Positions 11,406 to 21,295 of a stretch of 64,000 nucleotides of DNA are shown piece after piece. The position numbers were made by a program, and so were the translations under genes. Every line of letters begins with the position of its first letter. Positions within the stretch are counted from its first letter, which is position 1. Under the pieces are notes generated by a model. It searched no databases. It was not told the origin of the DNA and saw nothing but the letters and a program-made list of their open reading frames with translations. The DNA is taken from NCBI GenBank assembly GCA_007844125.1, contig CM017563.1, positions 29,398,094 to 29,462,093 of the forward strand, read 5' to 3'. This stretch comes from Sinonovacula constricta (Eukaryota > Mollusca > Bivalvia > Cardiida > Solecurtidae).

Positions 11406-12656
11406 TTATTGACATCTTCGATTGTTTTTTTGAGTGTTTTTATTTTCTTCACCCTCTATAAATTTTAACACTTGGTCATGGCTGATAGTTAAAAACTCAG
11501 ATGAATGAGATGATTCTGACTGTTTCGCCAAATCTTTTTCAAAACTAACTTGACATTTTGGTTCATTGTTAAATGTTTGACTGTTAGTTAATTCTTCTAC
11601 GGTTCCATTAAACTGACAGGGTGGGGCAGATTCTTCTACGGTTCCATTAAACTGACAGGGTGGGGCAGATTCTTCTACGGTTCCATTAAACTGACAGGGT
11701 GGGGCAGATTCTTCTACGGTTCCATTAAACTGACAGGGTGGGGCAGATTCTTCTACGGTTACATTAAACTGACAGGGTGGGGCAGATTCTTCTACCGTTT
11801 CATAAAACTGACAGGGTGGGGCAGATTCTTCTACAGTTCCATTAAGATGACGGGGTGGGGCAGATTCTTCTACGGTTCCATTAAACTGACGGGCTGGGGC
11901 AGATTCTTCTACGGTTCCATTAAACTGACGGGGTGGGGCAGATTCTTCTACGGTTCCATTAAACTGACAGGGTGGGGCAGATTCTTCTACAGTTCCATTT
12001 AGATGGTGGGGTGGGGCAGATTCTTCTACGGTTCCATTAAACTGACGGGCTGGGGCAGATTCTTCTACGGTTCCATTAAACTGACAGGGTGGGGCAGATT
12101 CTTCTACGGTTACATTAAACTGACGGGCTGGGGCAGATTCTTCTACGGTTCCATTAAACTGACGGGGTGGGGCAGATTCTTCTACGGTTCCATTAAACTG
12201 ACGGGCTGGGGCAGATTCTTCTACGGTTCCATTAAACTGACAGGGTGGGGCAGATTCTTCTACGGTTACATTAAACTGACGGGCTGGGGCAGATTCTTCT
12301 ACGGTTCCATTAAACTGACGGGGTGGGGCAGATTCTTCTATGGTTCCATTAAACTGACAGGGTGGGGCAGATTCTTCTACAGTTCCATTTAGATGGTGGG
12401 GTGGGGCAGATTCTTCTATAGTTCCATAAGCCTGATTAGATTCAGTGGGTGGGGCAGGTAAATCTAAATAATTGGGCATTTCCATTTCTAAATCAAATTC
12501 TGATAAGTTAAAATCTAAGTCTATGCCATCATTCAATTCATCCCAATCCAGTTGAAGGGAAAAATTTAATGGGTTAATGTAATCTGACATGTTGGGAAAT
12601 TTTGATTCGCAACTGCTTTCAACAGTCTCCGCCGAACTGCAGCAGAAGACAAACAA
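11406..12656 (-). CDS. Repeat-rich acidic protein with Crypton/DUF3504-like C-terminus
   Basis: This 416-residue ORF probably starts at an internal methionine (MSDYINPLNF). It has three parts. First, an acidic N-terminal segment (WDELNDGIDLDFNLSEFDLE). Second, 21 tandem copies of a 13-residue unit such as FNGTVEESAPPCQ, from a 39-bp DNA repeat. Third, a tail ending in HDQVLKFIEGEENKNTQK. That ending resembles the opening of Crypton-type tyrosine-recombinase (DUF3504) domains. A frame change at seven A (plus-strand T 11425-11431) would continue it as TIEDVNKFERFL, which fits the family, but the sequence then runs into a GC-rich transposon end and no catalytic domain is present. The copy is probably truncated. 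The family call is inference from a short match. Confidence 0.5.
   Translation of the reverse strand: MFVFCCSSAETVESSCESKFPNMSDYINPLNFSLQLDWDELNDGIDLDFNLSEFDLEMEMPNYLDLPAPPTESNQAYGTIEESAPPHHLNGTVEESAPPCQFNGTIEESAPPRQFNGTVEESAPARQFNVTVEESAPPCQFNGTVEESAPARQFNGTVEESAPPRQFNGTVEESAPARQFNVTVEESAPPCQFNGTVEESAPARQFNGTVEESAPPHHLNGTVEESAPPCQFNGTVEESAPPRQFNGTVEESAPARQFNGTVEESAPPRHLNGTVEESAPPCQFYETVEESAPPCQFNVTVEESAPPCQFNGTVEESAPPCQFNGTVEESAPPCQFNGTVEESAPPCQFNGTVEELTNSQTFNNEPKCQVSFEKDLAKQSESSHSSEFLTISHDQVLKFIEGEENKNTQKNNRRCQ
11590..12425. repeat. 39-bp coding minisatellite, about 21 units
   Basis: The unit length is 39 bp throughout, so both strands stay open in one or more frames. Variants differ mainly at the CQ/RQ/HHL position. 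A distinctive variant (TTTAGATGGTGGGGTGG) occurs at about 12000 and again 390 bp later, which is exactly ten units. Confidence 0.92.
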
Positions 12657-12868
12657 TTGTTGTTGTTTTTTTGTTGTTGTTTTTATTTTGTTTTACTATA
12701 TGTCACGTGAAAGAAAATATACACTTATGTGAAAATTTTTAAAAGGTTTATTTTGTTCGTTGCTGTGATGTATGAAATAAAATAAATCGAAAACAAATCT
12801 TTTATTTTTTAATATTCCGTATTTTTTTAAATAATCCCTATTTATCTGTAGAAATAAATTTTTACAGG

Positions 12869-12950
12869 TAACGAAATAGCTCAGTAGTATAACGTGTCTG
12901 TACTTCGATTTGGAAAGTAGCGGACCCGGTTCAAATCCACCTGAATACTT
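12869..12950 (+). repeat. tRNA-like sequence or SINE head
   Basis: An A-box (TAGCTCAGTAGTATAACG) is followed by a B-box (GGTTCAAATCC) about 33 bases later. The acceptor ends do not pair convincingly, so it is more likely tRNA-derived than a working tRNA gene. Confidence 0.4.
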
Positions 12951-13188
12951 TTTTTTTTTATTAAATCCACGTAAATTATCATAGGTATTAAAAATACATC
13001 TGAAATGACAGATTTTCAGCAAAATGAAAACAATATCAATTATAATGAATAAATTAAACTTGACGAAACGTTCTTTTAAAAGTAGTTCCTTGACCTTACA
13101 TATTCATACACCTACTGATCTAATAAACCTAAGTTTATTCGACCCCCCTTTATTAGGTCAGTAGAGGGCGTAGTGACGGGATAAATAA

Positions 13189-13214
13189 TGACGTCATACA
13201 ATGCCATGACGTCA
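13189..13214. promoter_or_regulatory. Pair of perfect CRE sites
   Basis: TGACGTCA occurs at 13189-13196 and 13207-13214, within an 18-bp repeat. They lie about 540 bp upstream of the minus-strand repeat-protein ORF. The binding role is inferred from the known CREB/ATF motif. Confidence 0.4.
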
Positions 13215-13544
13215 TATGCCAAAAGTGTCAAAAGTAAAATGTAAAACATACGAAAGAAATCATAGAATTTTAGAAAACAACCCAAATCAACAAAATAAAA
13301 CGTAGTATTGTTTAGAGTTAATAAGTTTAAAAAAAACATATCATAAAAGCCGAGGATTTATCCGCAGTTGGCATATTATATGTAATAAAGGTACCAAAAA
13401 TCCCGATGGTATACCTACTGTGCAATCTCACGTAAAGGGTATGGAGACTGCTCAAGTTGTCCCACCTATATAGGGCACGACTGGAGATGTGAGGAGACAA
13501 GAAATCCAACAGTGACTGTCCAAATATGGCTTTAATAAGAATAT

Positions 13545-13776
13545 ATGACAAAGTCCTATGAGCACTGCAACATATACCAAACTCCGAAAAGGCACAGAAC
13601 ATGAGTCATTTAACGAAAAGAGCAAACCCGACAGTTACCTCCTTGGAACGGTCAGTCGGCAATATGGACCGACTGGGGTGCTTAAACCGGTTTTACAGAG
13701 CTCTAACCTCGCACTTACTGACGAGTTTCTCAAATGCAAGCAATGAAAAGAAAAACGAGAAAAGAAAAACGATCTA
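13545..13776. repeat. Penelope-like element terminal repeat, copy A (left part)
   Basis: This belongs to a dispersed family also found at 16399-16700, 41147-41310, 47640-47870 and 53985-54610. Shared blocks include GAGCACTGCAACATATACC, TATGGACCGACTGG and CTCAAATGCAAGCAATG. It is cut by the pogo element at 13777 and resumes at 16399. Confidence 0.7.
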
Positions 13777-16398
13777 TCGTAGAGTGTCCTCATTCCGGTG
13801 GTGACCTCATTCCGGTGATTTCTGTTTACATCACGTGATACGGTTCTTTTGATGACGTCATCCACGTGGTTCCTGTCAAAGCAATAACACCAACCGAACG
13901 CTACTGTCAAAACCAAAAATTGTGATAACATGCGTCAAAAAAAAAGGTAAAAATATTGTCTAGAACTATAACCTGATAAAACTTACATTTTTTATTATTT
14001 CCAATGATACAGCCATTTAAAAAGTCCATATTTTTCTTAAACCAGTCACTCTGTTTACAATGCAGACGGCTGTCAAAATTTCAAAGACTGTATTAATCAA
14101 ATCAGACTAGTTGTCGTTTTTCGTTTTTAAGGTCAAACATATTTTTTTAATTGGTTTTCGTACCCTATTCTTTATTTAATTTCTTAAGCTTTAATATTTT
14201 TCCCCTTTATTTCTAGACTAAACCTAAGCAAAAAAGAAGGAAAAACAGGCAATATTCACCCACTTCTCTTACAAGTGCTTATAAAATGGTGAAAGAAGGT
14301 GGGTTTTCTGTAAGAAAAGCAGCTGTCCTGTGTAGAGTGCCAGAATCAACTCTCAGGGACAGGACTTTAGGTCTAGTACATCCAGATACCTTGGCTGCTG
14401 GATCAGTGCCTCTGTTTGACCAGTATGAGGAGGCATTACTGGTTAAACATTTTAAGAAGATGGCCGAATACGGTTATGGCTACACAAGGCAAGAGTGTGT
14501 AGACATAGCCTTTGACTATGCACAGCAACTGGGTAAGAGGAAAAGGGATCAGCCACTGACAATAAAATGGTTCCGGGGATTTATCAAGCGTTGGCCGGAG
14601 TTGAAAGTTGTGTAACCAAGAGCCCTTGAGCATTCAAGACCAAAGTTGGCATCAAAAGAAGTTGTCGCTAATTACTTTCAAAATTTGAAAGAGACTTTAG
14701 AAAACATGATCTAACAGATAAGCCCCACCTCATTTTCAACATTGATGAAAAGGGTATATCAGCAGACCACAGGCCTCCATTTGTTGTTTCTAGCTCTAAT
14801 TCTTGCCCCCAAGCTGCGACATCAGGTAAAGGACCGACTACAACTATCTTGGGTTGTGGTAGTGCTACAGGACAGAGTATACCACCATTTTTTGTCTTTG
14901 CTGGTCAAAGAATGAGACCTGACCTGTTAGATGGGTCTTCCCCTGGTGCAGACCGAATTGTTAGTGAGTCTGGCTGGTCATATGGTGCCATCTTCAGACA
15001 CTACATAGAACACCATTTTCTAAAATATGCCCCTGGCAGAAATGGTCAAAAGCTTTTACTGATATTAGATCGTCACAAGTCCCATGTGTCAGTAGGTCTT
15101 GCAGAATGGGCACTGGAGCGTGATCTCATCTTGTTTATTTTGCCACGCCATTGTAGTCATATTCTTTAACCTATGGACCTTGGTTGTTTTGGTCCGCTCC
15201 AGCGTATTTACAATGGTCAATGCCACAAGCTCATGCGAGAAACATCAGCAGTAATTACACGCTACAACATCTGCGAGGTTGCTTGCCGTGCTTACACAAA
15301 AGCTTTGTCAACAGAAAATATCCAGTCTGCCTTTCGTCATGCTGGAATTTTCCCACTGAACCCGGAGGCCATACCAGCGCATCTTCTTGTTCCTGTTGAA
15401 GAATTTCAGATACCAGAGTCAGATGATGCAGACAGTCAAGCAACAGTTGAGGGTGGAGTTAATATTTCAGAGACTGAAGCTGCTTCTGACATGTTAGTTA
15501 AGAAAGAGAAAAAAACTGAAGAAAATTAAAAGTAAAAATAAATCAAAGCCAAGAAACACAATGAGCAAACTGGTTGCCGGAAAAGAGATTTCGAAGGAAG
15601 TTGTTGAGAAAATGAACGTTCACGTTAATAATCAGAAACTGAAAACAGTTTCATCCAAGGTCAAGAAAGATGCTGAACAATTATCAAAAAACAAAGCCAA
15701 AAGTGATGTTCCGCCAGTTTTCACTGCACTTAAGCCAGGTCCATCACATAACAATCAAATCACTGACAGCAGTGAAGAAGACATTGGTGAAATTGATGAA
15801 AGTGAGTTATGCTGCCAGTGCAGGAAATACACTCCTGATGATGTTTACCAAAGTATATCAATAATATTTGTGAAGTGGGGACAGTGTGACCATATCAGCA
15901 GGGGCAGGAGATGTAACCACTGCGTCCATCTGTCCTATTGTTCACCTGTCAAAGTGTAAAGAAGAGGTGACAACTTCCTTTGTCCCTACTGTTAAAACGA
16001 AGAGTAAAATAACTATTTTAGAACAATAATGAATCGTAAAATATCTGTTAAAAGTATTAGAAAAGTAACTGTAAAAAAAAATAGACATTCATTGACAATG
16101 TGCAGAAAACCCATTAATTTACTTTATACTTGGCCTAATATTGACAGTTTCCCCGCGTGCGCGCAGTGACGTCACCGGAATCAAGTCCTCTCAAAATGGC
16201 CGATTGTTGTTGACAGTGCAGTTAACTTTCGATTTAATTACAGAATGTTTCGTGTGTTCTAAAGGAAATAAAACGAATAAACTGAATTTAAAAGGAAGTT
16301 ATTTACACAGGTAAGAACGTTTTATTAGTATTTCCTATAGATTATTTGCAAAATATTCGCTTGTTTCCCTATCCAACCGGAATGAGGTCACACTAGCA
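13777..16398 (+). mobile_element. Pogo-type (Tc1/mariner) transposon with PHD finger, decayed
   Basis: TA dinucleotides flank both ends (13775-13776 and 16399-16400). The 22-bp ends match inverted at 18 positions and share CCTCATTCCGG; a second CCTCATTCCGGTG copy lies just inside the left end. The interior holds a pogo/Tigger-like transposase pseudogene. The element is nested in Penelope-like terminal repeat copy A, which continues on both sides. Confidence 0.82.
14217..15993 (+). pseudogene. Pogo-like transposase (HTH, DDE, PHD), inactivated
   Basis: An acceptor-like TTTCTAG precedes 14217, so an upstream exon or intron is likely. The order is: a psq-type HTH (SVRKAAVLCRVPESTLRDR), a CENP-B-like segment ending FIKRWPELKVV, and a DDE core with NIDEKG, LILDRHKSH (usually LILDGH) and PMDLGCFGPLQ as the three acidic positions. 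A C-terminal cysteine-rich PHD-like finger (CCQCRKYTP, FVKWGQCD, CNHCVHLSYCSPVKV, then RRGDNFLCPYC after a stop) follows. Lesions: TAA at 14613-14615, a frameshift near 14703, TAA at 15167-15169 in place of the usual HSHILQP glutamine, a frameshift between 15527 and 15561, and TAA at 15957-15959 inside the finger. The protein cannot be made. Confidence 0.85.
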
Positions 16399-17520
16399 TA
16401 TTTGAATACAAAATGTCCAAGCGCTGGTATTTTCCATAAGCTATGACGAAAGTAGTGACGTCATTGAAAAATAATGTCCACATAGTGTTTAGAAAATAAT
16501 GTGGTATATGGACCGACTGGGATGCCTTAATCGGTTTTACAGAGCTCTAACCTCGCACTTTCTTACGAGTTTCTCAAATGCAAGCAATGAAAAGAAAAAC
16601 GATGTATTTGAATACAAAATGTCCAAGCGCTGATATTTTCTATAAGTTATGACGAAAGTAGTGACGTCATTGAAAAATAATGTCCACATAGTGTTTATAA
16701 AATAATATGGTATTATTTCGATTTGAAAAACTACACAAAAATGGTTGACTATAAATAAAAATAACTTTCTGAATCATGAACAAACGTGACCAGAGACGAA
16801 TAAATGGTTTTAGCATCCTGTTCATGTGAAGATGGTATTGAAGAACCAAAGTCCAAGGTCCATCAAAGTAAATACAGGTAACAATCCTTATAGGATGAAT
16901 TAAATGACAACATAGATTACGTGCACGGGGAGATTTTTTACGACCGCCACACTGTGGCTTTGGTTTGAATGGGATAAATTTAACATGAAATCACGTTCAA
17001 AGCAGTTTTAAAACATATCTGCAATTAATGGTGCACAGTTGGTTCCCATAGGAATACCAATTACTTGTCTAAATAAAGTGGCAACACTTTTTATGTAAAT
17101 ATTGTCTAATAGAATACGTATAGCTTCAAAACCATCCGTGCAAGTCCACATAGTAAACTTTTCTAAGAAACGGTTGGTAAAAATGCATTACTTTCATGAC
17201 ATGCAATATATAGACGTTGCTCTTGCAGGTGTTCTTATATGCTTGGCAAAAACTATTTTCATATAAAACCATGCTCTACCCTTATCCATACCATAGCATA
17301 ATATAAATTAATATATTAGGGTTTTTTCATGTAATTTTCGTGAAATTTCTTGGTCTATACTACATGGCTACAGGTTTTCAAGCTTTAGGTGTTTGTAATG
17401 TGTTTTCAGTGTGTTTAACAAGTTGACACATTGACTGATCCATCAGTTTGTCAGTTTACTGTCTTCTGACAGTATCCGCCATTTAAGATCGTCGATTCGA
17501 AAAAGAACAAAGCATGCGGC
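16399..17520 (-). mobile_element. Penelope-like retroelement fossil with reverse transcriptase motif
   Basis: On the minus strand around 17030-17085 the frame reads TLFRQVIGIPMGTNCAPLIA, followed after a stop by ERDFMLNLSHSNQSHSVAV. The MGTNCAPL motif is characteristic of reverse transcriptases of this type. Stops and frameshifts abound. Immediately 3' of it lie a second terminal repeat copy (16505-16700) and the remainder of copy A (16399-16500), a tandem arrangement as in Penelope pseudo-LTRs. Confidence 0.7.
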
Positions 17521-18250
17521 TCACCACAGCTTGCTATTCGGTTCATCGAGGAAGCTAATAAATGGTATGCAAGTTCAAGATGGCATGCACAGACTTAAGC
17601 TGATTGCGTGAATAAAGTCGCCCTAATTGTAAAACCCATTCAGTGTTACACTTCTTCCACCATCGTTGTGCTAGAGTAACCATACCGGTCTCAAAAAGCA
17701 TGGTGATCATAGTTGAGATCATGCGTGTGTCCTGAACCTGGGGTCCCCCGTACCTGGAGCCGACGCTCTTACGATTGCATACCAGGTCTAGTCCTTGGTC
17801 CTGTTTGTGAACAGACGACCAAGTGGAACCAATTTTCATTTGAAAATTTCTGTCAGAAATAAAGCTATCAATAAATGTGAGTAAACGACACTTAAGGCCA
17901 GTTACCTAAATCTTTTATAATCACATGTTTCCCGGTAGTGTCTTATGCCTTTTCATGATCAAAATATTTTGTTATTAAAGCAACCTGGGCACAGTTTAGC
18001 ATGTATATTATAAATAGAGACACATGACCATCACTACATATTTAAAGCTACAAAGTTGGTCAAGTTTGCACTTTTCAGCAAAGCTTTGTAGAAAAACAAT
18101 AAATAATGTATTAAATTAATGCCACACAATAATATGTCAACACACTTTTTATCAAATTATTGTATATAAGATTTTTTTACTGTTTTAAAGTGTTTAAACT
18201 CAACAACCTAGTATATTTCCAAACTGTGCACCAATGATTTTCATTATGTG
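17521..18250. other. Unassigned, possibly older retroelement sequence
   Basis: A 94-codon minus-strand frame at 17555-17839 is open, but I recognise no domain in it. It may be an upstream part of the Penelope-like element. Nothing else is seen. Confidence 0.2.
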
Positions 18251-18252
18251 TG

Positions 18253-18376
18253 TACGTCAGTAATAAACAGTTCTCTGATTGGCTACGTCAGTAATAAACA
18301 GTTCTCTGATTGGCTACGTCAGTAATTAACAGTTCTCTGATTGGCTACGTCAGTAATAAACAGTTCTCTGATTGGC
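18253..18376. repeat. 31-bp tandem array, four units, CRE and CCAAT motifs
   Basis: Units start at 18253, 18284, 18315 and 18346, exactly 31 bp apart and almost identical. Each holds TACGTCAGTAAT and, near its end, CTCTGATTGG (an inverted CCAAT box). Confidence 0.9.
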
Positions 18377-20565
18377 TCAAAATAGTGATGCATTTCCTCA
18401 ATGTTTAAAGACAATACATTCACATATTGTCAAATGGTTAAAGATAAAACACATGTATTTAAATCAATAATTTATTGCAGTATAACAAAATTTATTTTCA
18501 TCATTGTCACTTTTATCAACACAAAAAACATTATGTATCAATATTATTCAATTGACATTTATTAAAAAAAAACATTTACATGTATTTACATTCAATTCAT
18601 GTAAGTTTTCACACATCCTACATACAATTGCACTGTACAGTTTGCCCTTATTACACAAATTTAGCCTTCTTTGAGATCAACATTTAAAAGTACCATAAAT
18701 TTACAGGCCTTAGTTTTTTAACATGTCCGTATTGTCAAAATAGTTTGGTTGTTTACAAGAATATATATGATATTTGGCAGTGATTATTTTTGAAGTGGTT
18801 GCCAAGACGTCTACTGTAACATTTGTTGGAGTGGTGGAAGACATTATACATGGAGCTACTGTGTCAGATTCTAAACTTGTTTGCTTCTTGAACGAGATTA
18901 ATATTCTTAATAAGTTATAAATTTTTAAACTGTTTAATTAGCAACAGTTACACATTTTTAAACTGTTTAATATATTAAGCTATTTTCAATTATGGTTCAC
19001 ATTATTTTAACCAGATTTTTATATTTTTCTATATTTTACTCACATAGTTTAGTTTCAACCTGAATATTCTCTATTCACATTAAACTTTTTTGTATTCGGT
19101 GCCGTGGACCTGTTTAGTGTTGGTGTGCCGTAAAACCCAAATAAATAAATAACTGGCTGTATTTTCTACTTTAATATCTATAAGTATTACTCTCAACATG
19201 CAATAATTGACAAAATTTTAATTTAAACATAATTTAAGTAAACAAAACACAAATATAAAACAAACAAAAAATCTCCAAAGTCTAGGGGCCTAACAACATC
19301 CATATACATCCATTAAGATCCATATATTTCTTTCTATTGAATATTTCTATGCTCAATGCTGCAGTAAACTATCATCAGGATTTATACTACAAGAATTGAA
19401 ATCAATTAAGCAAAAACATCCATTCTACCTAAGACTTGTAATAGTAAGTCAGTAAATGATCTGTTTACTAAAAAAAAGGACCAGTAGAATTATCTTCCCT
19501 AAAGTAATGTTGGACACAGAAATATTAGCCAGTCAAAGAAGTATACTGGTAAACTAAGGGAGATAAATTAACATAAATGAACTAGAATTATGGCTCTTGT
19601 TTACTTACCACCAAGCACCTATATACCAAATTTGAAGTGAAACCATTGAGTAGTAGTGGACAAGAGAGATTATCTAAGGGAGAAAACTCTGAAGTAATAT
19701 GGGTAGAATTATAGTCCTTGTGCAGTGCACTTCTAGGCATGTGGACAAATACGAACACACAAAGTAGAGACTATATCTTCCCACTTTTGGAGAGCATTAA
19801 ACACATAAAAAAGTAGCATAATTATTTTGATCTTATATGTTCAAGCCCTAGATTAAATTCAGTGGTGGTGCTCATTAAAATCATCTCACTTTCACTCAAA
19901 TTTTATTCAAATACATATGGTTTGGAAGAAAATATTGTAATCATTGCTGAAAAATATTCGCTTTGTTTCCCACTGACTTTCATGGAGTTAACTATGTCAG
20001 AGTAGAGTTTTTTATTTTGAGAAACATGAAAATGGACCCTTCAGCTGCTGCCACAAGGGTTAATAACCCATGCATATGTAGTTATTAGAAACAAGCTAAA
20101 CTGATAATGACTAAAAAATTGTGTAGGTTCTGATCTGACTGCTTGGTCAACTCATACTCTACTGTTTTTGTTTTATTTTATTTTTAGACTTTTAAAACTT
20201 TACACAAATAAACCTACTATGATGTATCTCATTTACAAAGTATTCAAATCAGTTATGAACATATGGATCATATGGCAGAAGAAAAACCTAGACACATGTG
20301 TGGGCACACCTCACATCAACTATAAGAAATCCCCAGATTGATGCTTCACCCTAACAGGGACTTGAATCAACACAGTAAGTGGCCAAGGATAGGAGTTACA
20401 AGTTAGCAAATGCAACCACTCAAATATTACAAAATTTGACAAAAGGCAATTTAAAATGTTCAGAGTTATTTACACTTTACAATAAACTACAAAAACAAAA
20501 AATGCAGCTCGGATAATTTGTGAAAACAATTAAGCAACAATATAATTTTACACTCATAACTCAAT
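18377..20565. other. Intergenic, no convincing gene
   Basis: The stretch is AT-rich. A short plus-strand open segment at about 18787-18905 reads EVVAKTSTVTFVGVVEDIIH but has no donor or family match. Otherwise I see nothing. Confidence 0.3.
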
Positions 20566-20570
20566 CTAAT

Positions 20571-21205
20571 GACCACACATAACATTCAACCACATGACCA
20601 TGCATATAACACTGGATAACACATAACACTCAACCCCTTGATCACACACATAACACTCAACCACATGATAGCACACAGAATACATAACCACATGTGCACA
20701 CAGAATACATAACCACATGATAACACACATAACACTCAAACACTTCATAACATGTAATACTCAACCACTTGATAACAGACATAATAATCATTCATATAAC
20801 ACACATAACACTCAGCCATATGAAAACACACATAACACTCAACCACATTATCACAAAGGTAACACTCAACCATACGATAACATACATAACATTTAACTGC
20901 ATGATCACACAAATAACACTCAACCATACAATAACACACATAACACTCAACCACATGGTCAAACACATAACACTCAACCAGATGATCACACACATAACAC
21001 TTAACCACATGATCACACAAATTACACTCCACCATATGATAAAACACATAACACTCAACCAGACGATCACACACAACCAGACGATCACACACATAACACT
21101 CAACCGTATGATAACACACATAACACTCAACCATAAGACAACACACATAATACTCAACCACATGATAACACACATAAAACTCAACCACATGATCACAAAT
21201 ATAAC
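20571..21205. repeat. 27-bp minisatellite, degenerate, downstream of ZNHIT1 stop
   Basis: The unit is about 27 bp, built on ATAACACTCAACCACATGAT and ending in a CA-rich tail. Because 27 is divisible by three, long frames stay open on both strands (20745-21295); these are repeat artefacts. The array begins about 90 bp beyond the ZNHIT1 stop codon, so it may lie in the 3' UTR. Confidence 0.85.
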
Positions 21206-21295
21206 ACTCATTGGTCCCTGAACATTCTGTTGAGCAGTGGTTTCTGATTCATTGGCAGTAAATGTCAACACATCAATTATGGTTGAATGAGTCAA

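Noticed and set aside
12003..12392. Plus-strand 129-codon frame with GWGRFFYGSIKLT repeats
   Set aside because: It is the antisense shadow of the 39-bp repeat in the minus-strand ORF.
12869..12950. Functional tRNA gene
   Set aside because: A- and B-boxes are present, but the acceptor stem and anticodon arm do not pair well, so I call it tRNA-derived.
13690..13760. CTGACGAG and GAAA elements recalling a hammerhead ribozyme core in the Penelope repeat
   Set aside because: Penelope elements can carry hammerheads, but I could not pair a convincing stem II or stem III, and copy B lacks the CTGANGA core. A structure search would decide.
18787..18905. Plus-strand open segment EVVAKTSTVTFVGVVEDIIH
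   Set aside because: No donor, no partner exon and no recognisable domain.
20745..21295. Long open frames on both strands (147-167 codons)
   Set aside because: They are translations of the 27-bp minisatellite, whose period is divisible by three.
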